Below are positions 1 through 5,780 of a DNA stretch of 14,194 nucleotides, in pieces. The position numbers and the translations under genes were made by a program. Within the stretch, counting starts at the first letter, position 1, and every line of letters begins with the position of its first letter. Under the pieces are notes generated by a model. It saw nothing but the letters and a program-made list of their open reading frames with translations. It made no database searches and was not told the origin of the DNA. This DNA is from Deltaproteobacteria bacterium (GTDB lineage: Bacteria > Desulfobacterota > DSM-4660 > Desulfatiglandales > Desulfatiglandaceae): contig DREN01000436.1 in NCBI GenBank assembly GCA_011051075.1, positions 1 to 14,194 of the forward strand. The letters run 5' to 3'.

Positions 1-105
1 CAATTGAATGCAATGGCTGCGTACACATCGGGGAAGCTGAAGATAGAGGGGGACCTGATGAAGTCGCAGTTGGTGGAGAAGCTTTTTAAGTTAGGAGTGA
101 GCTAG
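1..105 (+). CDS. SCP2 sterol-carrier domain protein, C-terminal end (partial)
   Basis: Reading frame 1 is open from the window edge to TAG at 103-105 and encodes 34 residues, including AAYTSGKLKIEGDLMKSQLV followed by EKLFKLGVS. The GKLKIEGD segment followed by an LxxKLF-type end is typical of the last beta strand and helix of SCP2 sterol-binding domains, which bind acyl-CoA or other lipids. The 5' part lies outside the window. The final residues (about KLGVS) and the stop codon lie inside the left inverted repeat of the neighbouring four-helix-bundle unit, so the natural end of the protein may have been replaced when that unit arrived. SCP2 next to an SCPx-type thiolase (567-1775) recalls the fused thiolase-SCP2 protein SCPx of eukaryotes. 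The family call rests on a short tail only. Confidence 0.68.
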   Translation, partial: QLNAMAAYTSGKLKIEGDLMKSQLVEKLFKLGVS

Positions 106-129
106 AGTGCCTAAAGTGAGCTAAAGTTG
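89..129 (+). repeat. Left inverted repeat of the four-helix-bundle unit
   Basis: The arm starts AGTTAGG and then holds three degenerate copies of a 10-bp unit, TGAGCTAAAG (the copies are TGAGCTAGAG, TGCCTAAAG and TGAGCTAAAG), ending in TTG just before the ribosome-binding region of the gene. It overlaps the last codons and stop codon of the SCP2 gene. Confidence 0.85.
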
Positions 130-136
130 GGGAGAG

Positions 137-493
137 ATGGAGAACAGGGAGCTTGCAAAAAACCTAGAAGGAAGGACAAAGAAATTTGCTGTTGAAATAA
201 TCAGACTTTGTTCGAGATTACCCAATAGTCCTGAGGGTAGAGCGGTAAGGAATCAACTAACCAGATCTGGGACATCCATAGGAGCGAATTATAGGGAAGC
301 GAACCGTGCTAGGAGCAGGGCTGATTTTAGGAGCAAGATTGGGATATGCGCGAGTGAAGCGAGTGAGACTGGATATTGGCTTGAGGTTGTAGCTGAGATA
401 GGGTGGGTTAGTGAGGGGGTTTTGAAGGGGATCAAAGAAGAGTGCGATGAGCTATTGGCGATATTTTCATCCATAGGGAAGAACGTAAGGTAA
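137..493 (+). CDS. Four-helix bundle protein (S23 / 23S rRNA intervening-sequence protein family)
   Basis: This 118-residue protein carries the family signature RSGTSIGANYREANRA (about residues 43-58), followed by SRADFRSKIGICASEASET and a YWLEVV segment. That matches the four-helix-bundle family first known as the protein encoded by 23S rRNA intervening sequences, and it also resembles Avd, the accessory protein of diversity-generating retroelements. Predicted structure is all-alpha, basic in the first half, without signal peptide or membrane segment. Members of the family are thought to bind nucleic acid; the molecular role of stand-alone copies is not settled. The start ATG at 137 follows GGGGAGAG with short spacing. 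The gene is flanked on both sides by inverted repeats (89-129, 511-542), and no reverse transcriptase or variable repeat lies within the window. Its sequence looks more AT-rich and purine-rich than the neighbouring thiolase, consistent with acquisition. Confidence 0.9.
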   Translation: MENRELAKNLEGRTKKFAVEIIRLCSRLPNSPEGRAVRNQLTRSGTSIGANYREANRARSRADFRSKIGICASEASETGYWLEVVAEIGWVSEGVLKGIKEECDELLAIFSSIGKNVR

Positions 494-510
494 ATGGTAA
501 GCGGGGCTCA

Positions 511-542
511 CAACTTTAGCTCACTTTAGCTCACGCCTAACT
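511..542 (-). repeat. Right inverted repeat of the four-helix-bundle unit
   Basis: The reverse complement of this 32-base arm matches the left arm in 30 of 32 positions if a 9-base loop is allowed in the left arm. It contains two exact tandem copies of CTTTAGCTCA (514-523 and 524-533), one fewer than the three degenerate copies on the left. Confidence 0.85.
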
Positions 543-566
543 CATAACTTTGTGGGAGGTAATTCG

Positions 567-1775
567 ATGTCCACAGGAATCAGGGATAAGGTTGCCATTA
601 TAGGGATGGGGTGCACTAAGTTCGGAGAGCGATGGGACGTTGGAGCAGAAGAACTCATGGTGGAAGCGTTCGAGGAGTGCATCCAGGATGCCGGGATAGA
701 CCGCGACGAGATTCAGGCGGCGTGGCTGTCCACGTGCCTGGAGGAGATAAACGTGGGCAAGAGCGCCTTGTCTCTGTCCACGACCCTGAGGCTGCCCTTC
801 ATCCCGGTGACCAGGACCGAGAACTTCTGCGCCAGCGGCACCGAGGCCTTCAGGGGTGCGGTGTATGCCGTGGCCTCAGGCGCCTACGACATCTGCCTTG
901 CCCTGGGTGTGGAAAAGCTCAAGGATACCGGCTACGGCGGGCTGCCCAACCCGGGGTCCAACTGGGGATCCCTCGCCTGGCTGTGGTGGCCCAACGTGAC
1001 CGCGCCCGGGGCCTTTGCCCAGCTTGCCACGGCCTACGCGGCCAAGTACCGGGTCCCTGAAAACGATCTGAAGAGGGCCATAGCCCATGTCTCGGTCAAG
1101 AGTCACGCCAACGGAGCCCTCAACCCCAAGGCCCACCTCCGCAGGCCCGTGACCGAGGAACAGGTCATGTCCGCCCCTATCATTGCCTATCCCCTGGGAC
1201 TGTATGACTGCTGCGGGGTGAGCGACGGAGCGGCCTGTGCCATTGTGACCACGGTGGAAAAGGCCAAGGACATGGGCAAGAAGGACTTGGTGACGGTCAA
1301 GGCCCTCCAACTGGCGCTCAGCAATGGTGAGGAGATGGGCTACAACCAATGGGATGGAGATCACTTTGTGACCACCGCAAAGTGCAGCGCGAGGGCCTAC
1401 CAGGAGGCCGGGATCAAGAACCCGAGGGAAGAGATCAGTATGATGGAGGTGCACGACTGCTTCTCAATTACAGAGTTGGTTACTTATGAGGATCTTCACA
1501 TATCAGAGCGAGGTCAAGCAGTCAAAGACGTGCTCGACGGCTTCTACGACCGCGACGGCGGTGTGCCCTGCCAGGTGGACGGGGGTTTGAAGTGTTTCGG
1601 CCATCCCATCGGGGCCTCGGGGCTGAGGATGCTTTATGAGATGTATTTACAATTTCATGGCCGAGCAGGCGAGAGGCAGATCGAAGACCCGCGGTTCGGT
1701 CTCACTCATAATTTGGGTGGAGTTCCGTTTATGAATATTTGCAGCATTGCGATTGTGGGGAAATATGGGGATTAG
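567..1775 (+). CDS. SCPx-type thiolase / acetyl-CoA acyltransferase-like protein
   Basis: The 402-residue protein has the thiolase layout. The nucleophilic cysteine is in NFCASG (Cys88), a conserved histidine is in VHDCFSITE (His296) and the C-terminal GHPIGASG loop is present (His346). The HDCF form and overall length place it with the SCPx/archaeal-type thiolases that split 3-ketoacyl-CoA or act as acyltransferases in lipid or sterol side-chain breakdown, usually together with a DUF35 protein. I chose ATG 567 rather than GTG 552 because GGGAGG at 554-559 is a good ribosome-binding site seven bases before it, and the GTG would place that site inside the gene. The upstream SCP2 gene would be its natural operon partner but is separated from it by the inverted-repeat unit. 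No DUF35 gene follows directly. The exact substrate cannot be read from the sequence. Confidence 0.88.
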   Translation: MSTGIRDKVAIIGMGCTKFGERWDVGAEELMVEAFEECIQDAGIDRDEIQAAWLSTCLEEINVGKSALSLSTTLRLPFIPVTRTENFCASGTEAFRGAVYAVASGAYDICLALGVEKLKDTGYGGLPNPGSNWGSLAWLWWPNVTAPGAFAQLATAYAAKYRVPENDLKRAIAHVSVKSHANGALNPKAHLRRPVTEEQVMSAPIIAYPLGLYDCCGVSDGAACAIVTTVEKAKDMGKKDLVTVKALQLALSNGEEMGYNQWDGDHFVTTAKCSARAYQEAGIKNPREEISMMEVHDCFSITELVTYEDLHISERGQAVKDVLDGFYDRDGGVPCQVDGGLKCFGHPIGASGLRMLYEMYLQFHGRAGERQIEDPRFGLTHNLGGVPFMNICSIAIVGKYGD

Positions 1776-1800
1776 GCTTAAGGCGTCAGGCGCAAGGCAG
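1772..1800 (+). repeat. Heptad-type 29-bp repeat, copy 1
   Basis: Four 7-base units of the form nnAGGCn follow each other, starting within the thiolase stop codon. A second copy with 24 of 29 identical bases lies on the other strand at 13806-13834, also just downstream of a gene end, in sense orientation to that gene. This suggests a small interspersed repeat placed after genes. Confidence 0.6.
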
Positions 1801-1863
1801 ATGGCAGCGATTCGGAAACGGGAGCCGGAAGCTCAGAACTTATTATGAATGATGAAGGCATCC

Positions 1864-2460
1864 ATGCTGCGAATTAAACCCATAATGAACTCATCAGCAG
1901 AGGACGTACTGTCGTTTAAGACGTGCTGTTCCCTTCGGGTATGGGACCAGAACCTTGAGATTCATGTCACCAACACGGGCGGGGAAGAGACGGAGGTCCA
2001 CAGTTATTTTGACCTTGTGGGGAAGCGTGGAACGAGGAGGGTGGAAAACCTCATGCCGTACGGCACGCAGCGGCTCAAACCCGGGCAAACCGTTGCGTTT
2101 TACTGCTACATGGACGAGAAGGAGTGGGAGGAGGCCCGGGAAATAGTCTTTTTTGATGGGAAGGGACAGGCCTACGCCGTGAAAATAGGTTCCGTAGGTA
2201 GGGGGGGGGACGTGAGGCAGAATGGAAAAAGGCGGAAGGATAAACGATGGAAATCATTCAGTACAGTGAAGAGCACAGGATTTTTAGAGAGGCTGTGCGA
2301 AGGTTCTTTGAAAAGGAGGTTATTCCCTACGTGGATGAGTGGGAAGAGGCGGGTATCGTGCCTAAAAGCGTGTGGCGAAAAATGGGGGAGCAGGGTTTTC
2401 TCTGCATGCAGGTCCCGGAGGAATACGGGGGACTGGGTGCAGATTTTCTCTACTCGGTGA
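1864..2460 (+). CDS. Hypothetical beta-rich protein; reading frame uncertain after a G9 tract
   Basis: I do not recognise this family. The first ~110 codons look genuine: alternating hydrophobic strands such as LEIHVTNTGGEETEVHSYFD and LKPGQTVAFYCYMDEKEW, ending at GQAYAVKIGS, suggest a small beta-sandwich domain. ATG 1864 is preferred because GAAGG lies five bases before it; ATG 1849, 1852 and 1882 are alternatives. After the nine-G run at 2201-2209 the translated sequence becomes basic, low in order, and overlaps the next gene by 214 bases in another frame, so this part is probably not natural coding. With one G fewer the frame ends at TGA 2213-2215; with one G more it ends at TAA 2241-2243, four bases before the next start, which gives a normal operon junction. 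No signal peptide or metal motif is visible. The gene lies between a thiolase and an acyl-CoA dehydrogenase and was probably co-transcribed with them. Confidence 0.5.
   Translation: MLRIKPIMNSSAEDVLSFKTCCSLRVWDQNLEIHVTNTGGEETEVHSYFDLVGKRGTRRVENLMPYGTQRLKPGQTVAFYCYMDEKEWEEAREIVFFDGKGQAYAVKIGSVGRGGDVRQNGKRRKDKRWKSFSTVKSTGFLERLCEGSLKRRLFPTWMSGKRRVSCLKACGEKWGSRVFSACRSRRNTGDWVQIFSTR
2201..2209 (+). repeat. Nine-G homopolymer tract inside a gene
   Basis: Nine consecutive G follow TAGGTA near the end of the hypothetical gene. Adding or removing one G moves the gene into a frame that stops within 40 bases, so the tract sets where the protein ends. It may be a slippage-prone site or a sequencing error. 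Confidence 0.9.
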
Positions 2461-2942
2461 TCCTTTCCGAGGAACTGGTTAAGACAAATCACACGGGTTT
2501 GGCGGCCCCGCTGCACAGCGACGTGATCGTCCCTTATATCACCTCCTTTGCATCGGAAGAGCTCAAGAAGAAGTATTTGCCAAAATGCGTCTCCGGGGAG
2601 ATAATCACGGCCTTCGGCAAACCCATCTCAAAGTTCCAGAACACCCAGTTCAAGCTGGTGGAAATGGCCACGGAGGTGAAGCTGGGGCGCACTTTCCTGG
2701 ACAAGCTCATTGTGGACCATATGGAGGGAAAGAATATCGTGGTGGAGGTCTCCATGGCCAAGTACTGGACCACGGAGATGGCCATGCGGGTGGCGGACCG
2801 CTGCGTGCAGCTCCACGGGGGCTACGGGTATTGCGAGGAGTACCCCATGGCCCGGGCGTGGCGGGATACCCGGGTCCTTTCCATATTCGCGGGGACCAAC
2901 GAGATCATGAAGACCATTGCCGCTAAGTTCATGGGGTTATGA
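2247..2942 (+). CDS. Acyl-CoA dehydrogenase with internal deletion, probably inactive
   Basis: The 231-residue product joins a normal N-terminal alpha domain (residues 1-122, ending LPKCVSGEIITA) directly to the C-terminal alpha domain (from FGKPISKFQNTQFKLVEMAT, about residue 123, to the end), where HGGYGYCEEYPMARAWRD and FAGTNEIMK are typical. Relative to the intact paralogue at 12504-13661, about 150 residues are missing: the TEPxAGSD motif, the whole beta-barrel that holds FAD and acyl-CoA, and the helix preceding the xFGKP motif. The C-terminal motif reads AGTNEI instead of EGTNEI, so the catalytic glutamate would be expected in that lost helix, as in long-chain and isovaleryl-type enzymes. 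The frame stays open across the junction. ATG 2247 follows GGAAGGA. A stable enzyme seems unlikely; a decaying gene or an assembly collapse are both possible. Confidence 0.85.
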   Translation: MEIIQYSEEHRIFREAVRRFFEKEVIPYVDEWEEAGIVPKSVWRKMGEQGFLCMQVPEEYGGLGADFLYSVILSEELVKTNHTGLAAPLHSDVIVPYITSFASEELKKKYLPKCVSGEIITAFGKPISKFQNTQFKLVEMATEVKLGRTFLDKLIVDHMEGKNIVVEVSMAKYWTTEMAMRVADRCVQLHGGYGYCEEYPMARAWRDTRVLSIFAGTNEIMKTIAAKFMGL

Positions 2943-3054
2943 GGTTAAAGGGACTGGAACACCGATGCTAATGCCCTATCAAAGGTCTTGATCCGCCTGA
3001 TGCCGTTTCTTTGGCACACGGCCACGTGTAACAGATCCCTGAAAAAAATCTTCT

Positions 3055-3318
3055 CTAGCCGCCGGAAACAGGTATATGCAGGTCCACTACGTCGCCGTTG
3101 CGCAATGGGTAATCGTACCCCTTCAGCTCTCCGTTTACAAACACGTGGATCATGATATCGTCCCATTGCTCCGAAGGTCCGAGTGAGGGGAGGGCCCACA
3201 GGAGGTCCCGCACCGTGGCTCCTTCTTCCAGGTCCACGGTTTGGGCTCCCCCCTTTGAAGCGCGTTCGGCCCCACTGGTGCCCCCCACGGCGAAGGTGGA
3301 TCGTAGGGTGATCTTCAC
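3055..3318 (-). CDS. MoaD/ThiS-family ubiquitin-like sulfur carrier protein
   Basis: The 87-residue protein ends in PVSGG. A C-terminal Gly-Gly is the mark of MoaD/ThiS proteins, which are adenylated and thiocarboxylated there to deliver sulfur for molybdopterin, thiamine or other products. The segment VRDLLWALPSL and the late HVFVNGELKGYDYPLRNGD followed by VVDLHIPVSGG match the beta-grasp core (NG turn, LxxGDxVxxxPPVxGG pattern). The start is GTG at 3318-3316, preceded on the minus strand by AGAAGGA. It follows the sucD-like gene after a gap of 27 bases and is the last gene of that operon. Such small MoaD-like genes often accompany tungsten or molybdenum aldehyde oxidoreductases, but none lies in this window, so its partner is unknown. 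It is convergent with the truncated dehydrogenase. Confidence 0.82.
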   Translation of the reverse strand: MKITLRSTFAVGGTSGAERASKGGAQTVDLEEGATVRDLLWALPSLGPSEQWDDIMIHVFVNGELKGYDYPLRNGDVVDLHIPVSGG

Positions 3319-3345
3319 GGGATCCTTCTCTTTTCTTGTCCGTTC

Positions 3346-4227
<882 letters not shown>

Positions 4228-4240
4228 TGATACGTCTCCT

Positions 4241-5380
4241 TTAAACCATTCCCACGACTTCGAACAGTTTCTCCACTGCCTTTTCTGTGGGTGTTTCCGT
4301 GACTACGTGAACCCCCCCGGACCTGAGGATCTCCCAGGTTTCTTCCTGCCTGTTGCCCAGTGCCTTGGCCACCACGGGAATCTTGAGGTCACGCTCCTTG
4401 ATGAACCGCACTACCCCTTTGGCCCCTTCGTGGATGGGATTGATCCCCCCATAGACGTTGATGAGAAGGGCCTTGAGACCAGGCTTGCTGGTGACCAGTT
4501 CCATGCAGCGGTACAGCAGTTCTTCCGTGATTCCGCCTCCTGTCTCGAGGAAATTGGCCGGTTTCAGCTTGTCACCGATGATGTCCATGCTGGTCATGCC
4601 GAGCCCGGCGCCGGAGGAAATGATGCCAATGTCTCCGTCCAGGTCCAGATAAGTGACCCCGATCTCCTTGCCCTTCTTTTCCAAGGGATTTTCAAGGTGG
4701 GTCTTGGGGTCCGGAATCACTCCTTTCAGCCTCCCGACGGCCGAGTCATCCACTTCAAGAACCGCATCCAGTGCCATGAAAGACCCTTCAGGGGTCATAG
4801 CGAGCGGGTTTATCTCGCATATAAGGGCCTCGTATCTGGAAAAAGCCTTGTAAAGCTGCGTCAGGACACCGGTCGCCTTGCCCAGGAGGGGCCCGGTCAT
4901 CCCGATTTGCCGGAGGAGGCCCCTGGCATGGTACGGATGGAAGCCGAAAAACGGGTCCACGGACACGGAAGCAACGGCTCCGGGGCTCTTCTCCGCGGCC
5001 TTTTCTATGTGGACGCCCCCCTCCATGGAGGCGATGACGACCGGTTTACCCTCGAAACCGTCCACTGTGATTCCCATGTACATCTCTCTTTCAACGGGAA
5101 CCTTCTGGGTTATGAGGACGGTTTCCACCTTGAGCCCCTTGATCTCTTTTCCCAAGAGCTGCCCGCAGACCTTTTCCAGTTCTTCCTCATCCTTGGCATC
5201 TTTGATGCCCCCTGCCAACCCCCGGCCCCCCACCAGGACCTGGGCCTTCACCATCACGGGATAGCTGAGATCCTTCGCCACCAATCGGGCTTCTTCGGGC
5301 GAGGAAGCCAGGCCCCTACGGGGTACCGGAATGCCCAGCTTCTCAAAGATGTCAGCCGCTTCGTGTTCGTGTAACCGCAT
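4241..5380 (-). CDS. SucC-like CoA ligase beta subunit (ATP-grasp, ADP-forming type)
   Basis: The start is taken at ATG 5380 (MRLHEHEAADIFEKLGIPVP), because SucC proteins begin with this MxLHEYxA-like motif and AAGGAG lies nine bases upstream. This gives 379 residues, close to the usual ~388. It has the ATP-grasp N-terminal half with VKAQVLVGGRG (44-54), EINPL (189-193), the GAGLGM loop (257-262) and ETGGG (279-283). Departures from canonical SucC include DAVLEVDDSAVGR (205-217), where most have DAKxxxDDNALFR, and NVYGGINPIHEG (308-319), where most have NIFGGIVRCD. Some of these positions line the phosphate or acid pocket. Together with the alpha subunit this suggests a CoA ligase for another carboxylic acid. 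It heads a three-gene operon (sucC-like, sucD-like, moaD-like) and is divergent from the 4-hydroxybutyryl-CoA dehydratase gene. Confidence 0.86.
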   Translation of the reverse strand: MRLHEHEAADIFEKLGIPVPRRGLASSPEEARLVAKDLSYPVMVKAQVLVGGRGLAGGIKDAKDEEELEKVCGQLLGKEIKGLKVETVLITQKVPVEREMYMGITVDGFEGKPVVIASMEGGVHIEKAAEKSPGAVASVSVDPFFGFHPYHARGLLRQIGMTGPLLGKATGVLTQLYKAFSRYEALICEINPLAMTPEGSFMALDAVLEVDDSAVGRLKGVIPDPKTHLENPLEKKGKEIGVTYLDLDGDIGIISSGAGLGMTSMDIIGDKLKPANFLETGGGITEELLYRCMELVTSKPGLKALLINVYGGINPIHEGAKGVVRFIKERDLKIPVVAKALGNRQEETWEILRSGGVHVVTETPTEKAVEKLFEVVGMV

Positions 5381-5423
5381 GAGTTCATTCTCCTTTTCTG
5401 TTACTCGCCAACCTGTGAAAAGA

Positions 5424-5471
5424 TTGGCAAAAGAAACCCCCCAAGGTTCAGGGGGTCCGTGTTGATGCCAA
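5424..5471 (-). promoter_or_regulatory. Structured leader of the CoA-ligase operon, possible attenuator
   Basis: On the minus strand an outer stem TTGGCA/TGCCAA encloses an inner hairpin ACCCCC-TGAACCTTG-GGGGGT, which is followed by TTCTTTT. It lies between the predicted promoter and the sucC-like start. A GC stem followed by a pyrimidine-rich run resembles an attenuator or weak intrinsic terminator. No peptide or riboswitch class is recognised. Confidence 0.4.
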
Positions 5472-5491
5472 AAAATGCTTGACAAATTGAT

Positions 5492-5520
5492 TTTATACGT
5501 AAATTCTAACTAATTATCAA
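5492..5520 (-). promoter_or_regulatory. Predicted sigma70-type promoter for the CoA-ligase operon
   Basis: On the minus strand, TTGATA (-35, one mismatch to consensus) and TATAAA (-10, one mismatch) are separated by exactly 17 bases in an AT-rich patch. Transcription would start near 5485, leaving a leader of about 105 bases before ATG 5380. Confidence 0.65.
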
Positions 5521-5688
5521 CTTGTTTTTGCCTTTCCCCGGGGAGACGATCGCATCGGCCCCTGCGTGGTCGGCTACCCTTCGAGTTTCCCTTGCCCTTT
5601 CGGGCCCGCAAGAGGCAAATTTCCGGCCGTTGTCAGTCCCTGGAATGATTTCACGCGTGCTGGGGATCATTCAAGGGAGGGGGGAATT

Positions 5689-5697
5689 TGTTATATT
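5689..5697 (+). promoter_or_regulatory. Possible extended -10 promoter for the dehydratase gene
   Basis: TGTTATATT fits an extended -10 (TGn plus a five-of-six TATAAT match) 84 bases before the dehydratase start. No good -35 hexamer is seen at the right distance, so this is weak. The rest of 5521-5780 shows no gene that I trust. Confidence 0.3.
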
Positions 5698-5780
5698 TGA
5701 GGCGGGATACACGCGGGCGCCCGAAGGAAAGGCTCAGTCAGAGGGAAAGACACAGCTAACCAAGACAGAGGGAGGTCAAC

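Larger units (their letters stand above)
89..542 (+). mobile_element. Inverted-repeat-bounded unit carrying a four-helix-bundle (S23/IVS-like) gene
   Basis: A 454-bp unit has arms at 89-129 and 511-542 that are near-perfect reverse complements. The innermost 19 bases (111-129 against 511-529) match perfectly, and the outer part also matches (AGTTAGG, then GTGAGCTA). Between the arms lies only the four-helix-bundle gene. It resembles the intervening sequences of some bacterial 23S rRNA genes, where terminal inverted repeats form a stem and the loop encodes a protein of this same family. Here it sits between two protein genes. No transposase and no clear target-site duplication are visible, so calling it mobile is an inference. 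Confidence 0.45.

Noticed and set aside
89..542. CRISPR array or diversity-generating retroelement
   Set aside because: The 10-bp units are directly tandem without unique spacers, and there is no reverse transcriptase, template repeat or variable repeat in the window, although the protein family resembles Avd.
5479..5505. Plus-strand promoter starting with perfect TTGACA
   Set aside because: No acceptable -10 lies 16-18 bases downstream, whereas the minus strand has a full -35/-10 pair at the same place.
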